Source: Chloroflexi bacterium 13_1_40CM_68_21 (GTDB taxonomy: Bacteria > Chloroflexota > Limnocylindria > P2-11E). From it: a DNA stretch of 13,519 nucleotides. Under the pieces are notes generated by a model. The model was not told the origin of the DNA. It saw only the letters and a list, made by a program, of their open reading frames with translations, and searched no databases. Below, piece by piece: positions 1-7,064 of this stretch (position 1 is the first letter of the stretch; each line of letters opens with the position of its first letter). Made by a program: the position numbers and the translations under genes. The DNA is taken from contig MNEO01000063.1 of the NCBI GenBank assembly GCA_001917735.1, positions 1-13,519 on the forward strand. The letters are read 5' to 3'.

Positions 1-160
1 GAGGTGGCCAGGGCCGCAACGTGAAAGCGGGCGTGATAGGAGCCGCGGGCTACGCCGGCGGTGAGCTCCTGCGTTTGCTGGAGGTGGCCAGGGCCGCAAC
101 GTGAAAGCGGGCGTGATAGGAGCCGCGGGCTACGCCGGCGGTGAGCTCCTGCGTTTGCTG
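1..160. repeat. Perfect 80-bp tandem duplication at window edge
   Basis: Bases 1-80 are identical to bases 81-160. The unit contains the last codons of an upstream gene, the GTG start of lysY and its first 20 codons. Because 80 is not a multiple of three, the first copy cannot continue into lysY: reading from the GTG at 21 meets a TGA at 102-104 after 27 codons. An exact repeat at the very end of a sequence is typical of a short-read assembly artefact at a contig terminus, which I think is the likeliest explanation. A real, recent duplication cannot be excluded from the sequence alone. Confidence 0.95.
81..104 (+). CDS. C-terminal end of upstream operon gene (possibly lysX), partial
   Basis: The bases before the lysY start read as the codons for E-V-A-R-A-A-T followed by TGA at 102-104, which overlaps the GTG start at 101 as GTGA. 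The same four-base overlap joins the other genes of this operon, so these codons are probably the tail of the preceding gene. In LysW-type operons the gene before lysY is often lysX, the ATP-grasp ligase, but seven codons are too few for identification. If the 80-bp duplication is real rather than an artefact, the gene ends at 24 instead and the copy at 81-104 is a relic. Confidence 0.4.
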   Translation, partial: EVARAAT

Positions 161-1135
161 CTCGGTCATCCGGAGGTGCGGGAGATCGCGGCCGGAAGTG
201 AGTCCCTGGCGGGCAAGCCTGTCGGCGCGGCTCACCCGAACCTCCGCAAGCGCACGAGCTTGTCGTTCGTCCACTACGAGGACGTCGGAAAGTGCGACGT
301 GCTGTTCCTCGCGCTTCCAAACGGATCGCACCGTGCCCATGAGTTTGAAGATCACGCGGCGGTGTTGATCGATCTTTCGAGCGACCATCGCCTTCGCGAT
401 CCGGCGGACTACGACCGCTGGTACGGCTCGCCCCACCCGCGGCCCGACCGCCTCGACCGATTCGTGTACGGCATCCCGGAGCTTCACCGCGACGAGCTGA
501 AGGCCGCGAAACGGATCACCGGCGCCGGTTGTAACGCGACGGCCTCGATCCTCGCGCTGCTCCCGCTCTTCCAGGCCGATGTCGTCGACCGTGCGCGGCC
601 CGTCGTCATCGAGTGCAAGGTCGGCTCCAGCGAGGGCGGCCGAGAGCCGAGCGAGGATAGTCACCATCCCGAGCGCTCGGGCGTTGTGCGCTCCTTCCGG
701 CCGGTGGGTCACCGGCACACCGCGGAGATCGAACAGGAGCTGCGGCTTGCCGGAGAGGATTTCCGCGTCGACCTCTCTGTGACCTCCGTCGAGCTCGTCC
801 GCGGAGTCCTCGCGACGGCCCACGTCTACACCCGCACCGCGCTCGACGAGAAGGATCTTTGGAAGATCTACCGCGAGGCCTACGCGAGCGAGCCCTTCAT
901 CCGCATCGTCAAGGATCGCGCCGGGATCTACAGGTACCCCGAGCCGAAGCTCCTCGCCGGGACGAATTTCGCCGACGTGGGGTTCGCGGTCGATCCGCGC
1001 GCCGAACGCGTAGTGGCGCTCTGCGCGATCGACAACCTCGTGAAGGGCGCGGCCGGGAACGGCGTTCAGGCGATGAACGTCGCGCTCGGCTTCCCCGAGG
1101 ACGCCGGCCTCGGCTTCGTGGGCTTGCACCCGTGA
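101..1135 (+). CDS. lysY: [LysW]-L-2-aminoadipate 6-phosphate reductase (LysY; ArgC family)
   Basis: This NADPH-dependent enzyme reduces the acyl phosphate on the carrier-bound substrate to the semialdehyde, the third carrier-bound step of alpha-aminoadipate lysine synthesis. The protein has 344 residues, usual for ArgC/LysY. The Rossmann motif GAAGYAGGELL begins at about residue 8, directly after the GTG at 101, which fixes the start. The catalytic cysteine is C144 in GCNATAS, where classical ArgC more often has GCYPT or GCYAT. Further LysY-like segments are VGSSEGG and SHHPERSGVVRSFRP, followed by GHRHTAEIEQEL near residues 205-216. It overlaps the VOC gene as GTGA. ArgC acting on N-acetylglutamyl phosphate is the alternative, but the adjacent lysZ and lysK favour the carrier-bound substrate. 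Cytoplasmic. Confidence 0.88.
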   Translation: MKAGVIGAAGYAGGELLRLLLGHPEVREIAAGSESLAGKPVGAAHPNLRKRTSLSFVHYEDVGKCDVLFLALPNGSHRAHEFEDHAAVLIDLSSDHRLRDPADYDRWYGSPHPRPDRLDRFVYGIPELHRDELKAAKRITGAGCNATASILALLPLFQADVVDRARPVVIECKVGSSEGGREPSEDSHHPERSGVVRSFRPVGHRHTAEIEQELRLAGEDFRVDLSVTSVELVRGVLATAHVYTRTALDEKDLWKIYREAYASEPFIRIVKDRAGIYRYPEPKLLAGTNFADVGFAVDPRAERVVALCAIDNLVKGAAGNGVQAMNVALGFPEDAGLGFVGLHP

Positions 1136-1518
1136 AGGCGATCGGACGCATCGGTTGGATCCAGATCGACTGTCCGGATCCCGAGCGGCTCGCAGCCTTC
1201 TGGACCGAGGTGCTCGGTGTGGTGGTACAGGGCCGACTTGGATCGCCGCCGCAATTCGTGAATCTCGAGCGCCAGTTTCCCGACGCGCCGTACGTATCCT
1301 TCCAGCGCGTGCCGGAGCCGAAGGTCGGCAAGAACCGCGTGCACCTCGATCTTGTCGTCGATGACGTCGAGCTCGCGACCTCGCGCATAGAGTCACTGGG
1401 AGGGCGCCGGCGGAGGCCCGAGGGCGACTTCCACGAGTACGGATACTCGTGGCGCACGATGGCGGATCCTGAGGGCAATGAGTTCTGCCTGATATACGGG
1501 GACGTGGCCGTCGGATGA
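1132..1518 (+). CDS. VOC/glyoxalase-fold small protein inside lys operon
   Basis: This is a 128-residue protein of the vicinal oxygen chelate superfamily, resembling the glyoxalase-like group of small actinobacterial and Chloroflexota proteins. The sequence shows the usual paired beta-alpha-beta-beta-beta pattern: IGWIQIDCPDPERLAAFW with LGV at the start, NRVHLDLVVDDVELATSRIESLGG in the middle, and MADPEGNEFCLIYG at the end. Possible metal or substrate positions include the H in HLDLVV and the E in EGNEF. The start is the GTG at 1132, which overlaps the lysY stop as GTGA; an in-frame ATG at 859 would run through lysY and is rejected. It also overlaps lysZ as ATGA, so it is translated with the pathway. 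Its substrate is unknown, and it is not a standard part of the lysine pathway. Confidence 0.85.
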   Translation: MKAIGRIGWIQIDCPDPERLAAFWTEVLGVVVQGRLGSPPQFVNLERQFPDAPYVSFQRVPEPKVGKNRVHLDLVVDDVELATSRIESLGGRRRRPEGDFHEYGYSWRTMADPEGNEFCLIYGDVAVG

Positions 1519-2294
1519 CGTTGCGCGCGGTGATCAAAGCGGGCGGGAGCAAGGGCGTCGATCGCGACGCCGTCGCCGATCTGGTGGCCGACGTCGCGCG
1601 CTCGGATGAGATCGTGCTCGTCCACGGCGCCTCGGCCGAGACCGATCGGCTCGCGGCAGCGCTCGACCATCCGCAGGAGAAGGTGGTCTCGCCCTCGGGC
1701 CATGAGAGCCGGCGCACGGACCGGCGCACTCTCGAGATCTTCGCGATGGCGGCGCTCGGCGTCGAGAACTTCCTGTACGTCGAGAAGCTGCAGCAGCGCG
1801 GCATCGACGCGGTGGGGCTCTCCGGGCTTTCTGGGCGGCTGCTCGTGGCGAGGAAGAAGGACGTCCGCTCGGTCCACGGTCCCAAGACGGTGCTGCTGCG
1901 CGACGACTACACCGGGAAGGTCGAGGCGGTGAATCTTCCGCTCCTCACGCAGTTCATCGGTCCTGGCCGCGTCCCGGTCGTCGCGCCTCTCGCGCTCTCG
2001 ACCGAGAACGAGGCGCTGAACGTTGACGGCGACCGCGTGGCGGCGGCGATCGCCGTGGCCATCGACGCCGACGCGCTCATCATCCTGACGAGCGTCCCGG
2101 GCCTCCTGCGAGACATAACCGACGCGAGCACGCTCGTTGCCGAAACAACGCTCGCGGAGGCGGAGTCACTCGCGCAGGGCCGCATGAAGGTCAAGATCCT
2201 CGCCGCGCGCGAGGCCCTCGAGGGCGGCGTCGACGAGGTCGTCATCCGTTCGGCGTCCGCCGATCTCAACCTGCGCACCGTGATCCGCTCGTGA
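1515..2294 (+). CDS. lysZ: [LysW]-aminoadipate kinase (LysZ; acetylglutamate kinase family)
   Basis: This amino-acid kinase phosphorylates the side-chain carboxylate of 2-aminoadipate (or glutamate) whose amino group is held on the carrier LysW. It has 259 residues, as expected for the family. Key segments are the N-terminal phosphate-binding VIKAGGSKG (residues 6-14), VHGASAETDRLA, SRRTDRRTLEIFAMAALG, the LSGLSGRLLVARKK stretch, DDYTGKVEAVN, and the nucleotide-binding ALNVDGDRVAAAIA and LTSVPGLL. The SAET after the HG motif, and the TDR-TLEIF and YTG-VE-VN patterns, resemble LysZ rather than ArgB. HGAS replaces the more usual HGGS/HGGG. The start at 1515 overlaps the VOC stop as ATGA, and the end overlaps lysJ as GTGA. 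Confidence 0.9.
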   Translation: MTLRAVIKAGGSKGVDRDAVADLVADVARSDEIVLVHGASAETDRLAAALDHPQEKVVSPSGHESRRTDRRTLEIFAMAALGVENFLYVEKLQQRGIDAVGLSGLSGRLLVARKKDVRSVHGPKTVLLRDDYTGKVEAVNLPLLTQFIGPGRVPVVAPLALSTENEALNVDGDRVAAAIAVAIDADALIILTSVPGLLRDITDASTLVAETTLAEAESLAQGRMKVKILAAREALEGGVDEVVIRSASADLNLRTVIRS

Positions 2295-3472
2295 CCGCCA
2301 CGACCCTGCGTTCCACTGCCGAGCTCATCGCGGCTGAGGACGCGCACACGTCGGGCCTCTACACCAAGCGCCGGGTGGTGCTCGTTCGCGGCCAGGGCGC
2401 GACCGTGTACGACAGCGACGGCCAGGCGTACATCGACTGCGTCGGCGGCCAGGGTTCGGCGAATCTCGGTCACGGCAACGAGGCCGTCGCCGCAGCGATC
2501 GCGGCGCAGGCGCGCACGCTCGCCTCCTGCACCGAGCTCTTCTACAACGACCGCCGGGCGGAGCTCTACGACGTGCTCGCGCGCATCTTGCCGCCCTCGC
2601 TCGATCGCATCTTCCTCTGCAACAGCGGGACCGAGGCGGTCGAGGGCGCGCTGAAGTTCGCGCGCGCCGCGACGAAACGCAGCGGGGTCGTGGCGACGAT
2701 GCGCGGCTTCCATGGAAAGACCATGGGAGCGCTCTCGGCCACATGGGGTCCCGAGTACCGCGACCTCTTCGGTCCGCTCGTCCCCGGCTTCGCGCACGTC
2801 CCCTTCAACAAGCCGGAGGCGCTGGACGCCGCGATCAGTCGCGACACTGCGGCGTTCATCGTCGAGCTTGTCCAAGGGGAGGGTGGCGTGCGCCCAGCGG
2901 CCGCCGAGTTCGCGAACGAGGCCGCGCGCCTGTGCGCGGAGCGCGGCGCGCTGCTGATCGTCGACGAGGTGCAGACGGGCTTCGGCCGGACCGGGACGAT
3001 GTTCGCCTGCGAGCAATACGGACTCGCTCCGGACATCCTCTGCTTGGCGAAGTCGATCGCGGGCGGCCTCCCGATGGGTGCGATCGCCTTCTCGCGCGGG
3101 GTCGGCGAGCTCCCCAAGCGATCGCACTCGACGACGTTCGGCGGAAATCCCCTGGCGTGCGCGGCGGCGATCGCGGCGATCGGCGAGATCGTGCGCCTCG
3201 ACCTCGCCCGCAACGCCCGCGAGCGGGGGCAGCAGCTGCAAGACGGCCTGCGCGCGATCCGGAGCGACCGGATCCGCGAGGTGCGCGGGCTTGGACTTCT
3301 CGTGGGAGTCGAGCTCAAAGAGAATTCGGCCACGGCTTTGCGGGCACTGCAGGACCAGGGCGTGCTCGCGCTGGGCGCCGGTCCCACCGTCGTGCGCTAC
3401 CTGCCGCCACTCGTCATCACCCAGGAAGAGATCGACCGCGTCCTCGCCGCTTCGGCGAAGGCGCTCGCGTGA
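2291..3472 (+). CDS. lysJ: [LysW]-aminoadipate semialdehyde transaminase (LysJ; class III aminotransferase)
   Basis: This pyridoxal-phosphate enzyme converts the carrier-bound semialdehyde to carrier-bound lysine (or ornithine), using glutamate as amino donor. The protein has 393 residues, typical of the ArgD/LysJ group. Visible motifs are the PLP-phosphate loop [28 protein letters not shown] with the aromatic/His stacking region, the cofactor aspartate in [13 protein letters not shown], and the Schiff-base lysine K254 in [14 protein letters not shown], followed by [13 protein letters not shown]. It starts at GTG 2291, overlapping the lysZ stop, and overlaps the lysK start at its end. By sequence alone ArgD is hard to separate from LysJ; the neighbours decide the call. 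Cytoplasmic. Confidence 0.88.
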   Translation: MTATTLRSTAELIAAEDAHTSGLYTKRRVVLVRGQGATVYDSDGQAYIDCVGGQGSANLGHGNEAVAAAIAAQARTLASCTELFYNDRRAELYDVLARILPPSLDRIFLCNSGTEAVEGALKFARAATKRSGVVATMRGFHGKTMGALSATWGPEYRDLFGPLVPGFAHVPFNKPEALDAAISRDTAAFIVELVQGEGGVRPAAAEFANEAARLCAERGALLIVDEVQTGFGRTGTMFACEQYGLAPDILCLAKSIAGGLPMGAIAFSRGVGELPKRSHSTTFGGNPLACAAAIAAIGEIVRLDLARNARERGQQLQDGLRAIRSDRIREVRGLGLLVGVELKENSATALRALQDQGVLALGAGPTVVRYLPPLVITQEEIDRVLAASAKALA

Positions 3473-4539
3473 GGCCGAGCCCCGAGGATCTTGCCCTCGT
3501 TCGCGGCCTGGTGGAGATCCCGAGTGTGTCGCGTCGCGAGGGCGAGGCCGTGGAGTGGCTGGTCGCGCGGATGGCCGAGCGCGGTTTCCGCGCGAGCGTC
3601 GACGATGCCGGCAACGCGATCGGTGAGATCGGATCAGGACCGAAGCATGTCGTGCTCCTTGGCCATATCGACACGGTGCCCGGTGAGATACCGGTGCGCA
3701 TCGAAGGCGATGAGCTCGTCGGCCGCGGCGCCGTCGACGCGAAAGGGCCGCTCGCCGCGTTCGTCGCCGCGGCTGCCCAGCCTGTCCCGGGCGTGCGCGT
3801 TACCGTCGTCGGCGCCGTCGAGGAGGAGTCGCCGACGAGCGCGGGCGCGCGTCATCGCGCGATGCAGCCCGCCCCCGACTGGTGCGTGATCGGGGAGCCC
3901 TCCGGCTGGGACGCGGTGACCGTCGCGTACAAGGGAAGGCTCTCGCTGGACATCGCCCTCTCACGCGAAGCACGTCACGGCGCGTCGCCGGGGCCGACGG
4001 TCGCGGAGGAAGCGCTCGCGATCTGGGAGCGCTTGCGGAGCCAGGCGGACGCACGTACATCGGGGGATCGCGCGTTCGCGCGTCTTGATTGCCGCCTCGA
4101 GGGCATCACCGGTGGGGAGAGCGACGGAATCGTCGAGAAGGCTGTTCTGCGCGTCGGCTACCGCCTGCCCGCGGGGATCGATCCACGCGAGATCGAACAC
4201 GCGGCGTCGGCAGTCGCGCGATCGGACGGTGCCACGAGGATCGAGGTTCAGGCGATCGGGATGGAGGACCCGGTGCGCACGTCGCGAGCGAGCCCGCTCG
4301 CGCGCGCGTTCGCTCGCGCGATAAGCGCTGTCGGCGGTCAGCCCTCGTTCAAAGAGAAGAGCGGCACGAGCGACATGAACATCTTGGCGCCGGCGTGGAA
4401 GTGCCCGATGGTCGCGTACGGTCCCGGTGACAGCCATTACGACCACACGCCCTTGGAACGGCTCGCTTTACACGACTTTGCGCATGCGATATCGGTCCTT
4501 CGGGGGGTGCTCAGCCGAGCGAGCGACCCCATAATCTGA
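3469..4539 (+). CDS. lysK: [LysW]-lysine/ornithine hydrolase (LysK; M20 metallopeptidase)
   Basis: This enzyme releases free lysine (or ornithine) from the gamma-glutamyl end of the carrier LysW, the last step of the pathway. It is a 356-residue M20 zinc peptidase. Metal and catalytic residues are visible as H66 and D68 in GHIDTVPG, D90 in [14 protein letters not shown], the E118-E120 run, E143 in IGEPSGWD, and the C-terminal histidines in [27 protein letters not shown] and [12 protein letters not shown] are characteristic of LysK rather than ArgE or DapE. The start is GTG 3469, overlapping the lysJ stop as GTGA; upstream codons in this frame belong to lysJ antiphase sequence and are not real. 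It is the last gene of the operon. There is no clear terminator after it, only a short hairpin at 4554-4570. Confidence 0.9.
   Translation: MRPSPEDLALVRGLVEIPSVSRREGEAVEWLVARMAERGFRASVDDAGNAIGEIGSGPKHVVLLGHIDTVPGEIPVRIEGDELVGRGAVDAKGPLAAFVAAAAQPVPGVRVTVVGAVEEESPTSAGARHRAMQPAPDWCVIGEPSGWDAVTVAYKGRLSLDIALSREARHGASPGPTVAEEALAIWERLRSQADARTSGDRAFARLDCRLEGITGGESDGIVEKAVLRVGYRLPAGIDPREIEHAASAVARSDGATRIEVQAIGMEDPVRTSRASPLARAFARAISAVGGQPSFKEKSGTSDMNILAPAWKCPMVAYGPGDSHYDHTPLERLALHDFAHAISVLRGVLSRASDPII
4508..4535 (+). promoter_or_regulatory. Weak candidate promoter upstream of the cyclase operon
   Basis: CATAAT at 4530-4535 matches five of six bases of a sigma-A -10 box and is the most AT-rich spot near here. 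The only possible -35, TGCTCA at 4508-4513 with a 16-base spacer, matches three of six. It lies within the end of lysK and would start transcripts near 4542, just before the hairpin and Shine-Dalgarno of the next gene. This is tentative: the operon could equally be read through from the lys genes. Confidence 0.22.
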
Positions 4540-4553
4540 CGCCGACCTGCCAT

Positions 4554-4570
4554 CAGCGGCCACTCCGCTG
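4554..4570 (+). promoter_or_regulatory. Short perfect hairpin in the leader of the cyclase gene
   Basis: CAGCGG (4554-4559) and CCGCTG (4565-4570) form a perfect six-base-pair stem with a five-base loop. No T-run follows, so it is not a classical intrinsic terminator. It ends six bases before the Shine-Dalgarno of the cyclase gene. It may be a processing or stability element between two operons, or simply chance in GC-rich DNA. Confidence 0.3.
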
Positions 4571-4576
4571 GGAGCA

Positions 4577-4584
4577 GAAGGAGG
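4577..4584 (+). promoter_or_regulatory. Strong Shine-Dalgarno for TTG-started cyclase gene
   Basis: GAAGGAGG lies nine bases before TTG at 4594. It is the best ribosome-binding site in the window. It fixes an unusual TTG as the start, which places a short basic N-terminus directly before the first membrane segment. Confidence 0.8.
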
Positions 4585-4593
4585 CGCGGTAGC

Positions 4594-6570
4594 TTGCTGA
4601 CGAAGCGCCATACGCGCCAGCGCGCCGTCGTCGCCATCTTGACGCTCGTGGCGGTCCTTCTGGGCGCCGGCCTGCTGTCGATCGCCGCTCTGGACACGTC
4701 ACTTCAGTCGGCCTTCTACGACAAGGCGATCGACGTTTCTCCCGCGCAGGTGCGCAACCAGATCACGATCATCGCGATCGACGATCCGAGCATCAGCTAC
4801 TACGGGACATACCCGCTCCCGCACCGCGCGTACACGGAGCTCTTGAACAAGCTGAAGCCGCTCGGGCCGAGCGTGGTCGCGTTCGACGTCGCTTTCTACG
4901 ACCCGACGAGCAACCCCGAGGAGGATCGCTCGTTCGCGGTCGCGATCCGTGACTCGGGGAACGTTCTCCTCGCGATGCAGGGCGCTGGCGATGCCAACCT
5001 TGGCGATCACATCGAGCGATTCCCCGCGGTACGCCTTCCGGTCTCGGTCCTCCGCGACGCCGCGGCGGGTGTTGGCGCAGTCAACGTCTTCGCGGATCCG
5101 GATGGGCGCGTGCGCGACGCGCAGCTCGTGATCGAAGGACCCGATGGCCAGACCTACTACTCGCTCCCACTGGTGAGCGCGGCGAAGAAGCTGCGCGCCG
5201 AGCTCTCGCAGGCGCGTCGCGACGGGGATCGTTTGATCGTTCCAGCTCCGCTGGGCGATCGGATCATGCCGATCGATCTTCGCGGTGGGATGTCCGTGTA
5301 CTACGCGGCGCCGCCAGCGCCTCCGACCTTCGACAACTCGTCATACCCCTGCAAGAACCCGCTGGAGTTCTGCGTCGTCTCGCTCAAGGACATCGTGAAC
5401 GGCACGGTGCCAAAGGACCTCATCGTCGGGCGGCTGATTCTCGTGGGGGCGCATTCCCTCTCCGCTGAGCCCGACGACTACCCCGTACCGAACTCGAGTG
5501 GTCACAAGATGTACGGCGTCGAGATCTGGGCCAACGCCGCACAGACGATCTTCACCAACCGCTACCCGGTGCTGAAGCAGAACGACGTGACGACATTGGC
5601 GCAGGTGCTCATCGTCACGCTCGTCGGTCTGTTGCTCGTGCTTCGCTGGCGACTCTTCGGCTTCGTCGGCGCGCTCGCGCTGCTCGTCGGATACATCCTC
5701 GGCGCGTACGTCCTCTTCGGTCTCCAGACGCAGGGCCTCGTCGGAAGCGGCCCGGTGGAGGTCCCTTCGATCGCCTACGTCCTCCCGGCCGTGTTCTGGT
5801 GGGTCATCTTGCTCGGCTATCTGCTGCTGGAAGAGCAATTCGCGGTCGCCCGCACGCGGAGTACATTCGGCCGTTTCGTGACGCCGTCGGTCGCCCGCAC
5901 GATCATGGACCGCGAGGAAGCGGGAAAGCTCGCACTCGGCGGAGAAGAGAAGCGCGTGACCGTGCTCTTCGGTGACATCCGTGGGTTCACGACCCTATCC
6001 GAGGGGATGGCGCCTTCCGAGCTCCTCCACCACCTCAATCGCTACTTCGACGGTATGGTGGACATCGTGAATCGCTACGAGGGCACCGTGAACAAGTACA
6101 ACGGCGACAACATCATGGTGCTCTGGGGCGCGCCGCTCGAGGTCAAAGACCAAGCGAGGAAGGCCGTCGAGTGCGCACTCGATATGCAGAGCTGGATCGT
6201 GTCCGAACGCGAACGAGGGGGGCCCGATGTCTCGTTCGGCTTCGGCATCAACACCGGGCGGGTGGTCGCTGGATTCCTGGGCGCCAAGGGACGAATGGAA
6301 TACACCGTCATCGGCGACGCGGCGAACATCGCGTCCCGTCTCACCTCGAGCGACATCGCTCGTCGCGACCAGGTGGTCTGCTCCGGCGGGACGCTCCGCG
6401 AGCTCGGCGACGATGTCGACGCCGTAGACCTGGGCGCGATCCTCGTGAAGGGACGTGCGGAACCGGTGCCCTGCTGGCAGATCAACCGTCTCGGGGCCGT
6501 GCGATCGCCCAAGCCGGCGCCCGCCCCCGACGTGCCCATCGGCCGCGCGGCGGTCGCCGGGTATCACTGA
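4594..6570 (+). CDS. CHASE2-domain class III adenylate cyclase, membrane-bound
   Basis: This protein makes cAMP from ATP in response to an extracytoplasmic signal. In its 658 residues the order is a membrane helix at about 11-31; a CHASE2 sensor at about 35-325, containing IAIDDPSI, VAFDVAFYDP, LILVGAHS and GVEIWANAAQTI; three membrane helices at about 334-350, 355-376 and 392-412; and a cyclase domain at about 450-630. All class III catalytic residues are present: metal-binding D461 (FGDIRGFT) and D505 (YNGD), adenine-specifying K501 and T571 (YTVIGD), and transition-state N578 and R582 (ANIASR). K with T indicates adenylate rather than guanylate cyclase. C253 and C260 in the sensor could form a disulphide. 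The stop overlaps the GAF gene by one base (TGATG). The signal sensed by CHASE2 is unknown. Confidence 0.93.
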   Translation: MLTKRHTRQRAVVAILTLVAVLLGAGLLSIAALDTSLQSAFYDKAIDVSPAQVRNQITIIAIDDPSISYYGTYPLPHRAYTELLNKLKPLGPSVVAFDVAFYDPTSNPEEDRSFAVAIRDSGNVLLAMQGAGDANLGDHIERFPAVRLPVSVLRDAAAGVGAVNVFADPDGRVRDAQLVIEGPDGQTYYSLPLVSAAKKLRAELSQARRDGDRLIVPAPLGDRIMPIDLRGGMSVYYAAPPAPPTFDNSSYPCKNPLEFCVVSLKDIVNGTVPKDLIVGRLILVGAHSLSAEPDDYPVPNSSGHKMYGVEIWANAAQTIFTNRYPVLKQNDVTTLAQVLIVTLVGLLLVLRWRLFGFVGALALLVGYILGAYVLFGLQTQGLVGSGPVEVPSIAYVLPAVFWWVILLGYLLLEEQFAVARTRSTFGRFVTPSVARTIMDREEAGKLALGGEEKRVTVLFGDIRGFTTLSEGMAPSELLHHLNRYFDGMVDIVNRYEGTVNKYNGDNIMVLWGAPLEVKDQARKAVECALDMQSWIVSERERGGPDVSFGFGINTGRVVAGFLGAKGRMEYTVIGDAANIASRLTSSDIARRDQVVCSGGTLRELGDDVDAVDLGAILVKGRAEPVPCWQINRLGAVRSPKPAPAPDVPIGRAAVAGYH

Positions 6571-7064
6571 TGCTCGACGACAAGGTCGCACTCGTCCTCG
6601 TCAAGCTCGGACACCTGGCGGTGCAAAAGGACCGCGAGGCGTACCTGCGCGGGCTCGTCGATCTCTGCTCGCAAGCGGTCGACGCGGAGCGCTGCACGGT
6701 GTACATCGTCAACCACAAGAAGAATGAGCTCTGGGCGCGGGTGGCGCAGCGCACCGCTACGGAAATACGGCTGCCGCTCGGACAGGGCCTTGCGGGTCAG
6801 GCGGCGATGACCGGCGAGACGATCAACGTGCCGGACGCCTACGCCGACGCGCGATTCGACCGAAACGTCGACCTGCGCACCGGCTTCCGAACGCTGAACA
6901 TGCTCGTCGTACCCGTCTGGGGAAGTGACGGACGGACAGTCGTTGGCGTGATCCAGGCGCTGAACAAGCGCAACGGAGCGTTCGAGCGGCGCGACCAGAT
7001 GCTGCTCGAGCAGATCGCCGAGACGGTGGGTCCGGTGCTCGAACACATCCCCATCGAGGGCTGA
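6570..7064 (+). CDS. Stand-alone GAF-domain protein, NKFD-type
   Basis: This 164-residue cytoplasmic protein is almost entirely one GAF domain (about residues 20-160) with no output domain. Recognisable parts are CTVYIVNHKKNELWARVA, the LPLGQGLAGQAAMTGETINV core, PDAYADARFDRNVD, and a late segment with N132, K133, F138 and D142. These follow the NKXnFX3DE pattern of cyclic-nucleotide-binding GAFs of phosphodiesterases and cyanobacterial cyclases, except that the final E is Q143. It begins at ATG 6570, overlapping the cyclase stop by one base, and overlaps the HD-GYP gene in the same way. Its GAF is strikingly like the one in the next protein, which suggests tandem duplication. I infer a cNMP-binding regulator or partner for the next protein; ligand and partner are not shown by the sequence. 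Confidence 0.9.
   Translation: MLDDKVALVLVKLGHLAVQKDREAYLRGLVDLCSQAVDAERCTVYIVNHKKNELWARVAQRTATEIRLPLGQGLAGQAAMTGETINVPDAYADARFDRNVDLRTGFRTLNMLVVPVWGSDGRTVVGVIQALNKRNGAFERRDQMLLEQIAETVGPVLEHIPIEG

Noticed and set aside
50..1885. 611-codon open frame on the minus strand
   Set aside because: It is antisense to lysY, the VOC gene and lysZ, all of which have clear family motifs; the product is Arg-rich and low in recognisable motifs, as expected for antisense frames in GC-rich DNA.
1907..3241. 444-codon minus-strand frame
   Set aside because: Antisense to lysZ and lysJ, with no domain signature and a composition typical of a shadow frame.
2743..3468. N-terminal extension of the lysK frame back to 2743
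   Set aside because: It runs in another frame through lysJ and is Arg/Gly-rich; the GTG at 3469 with GTGA overlap and immediate M20 similarity is the real start.
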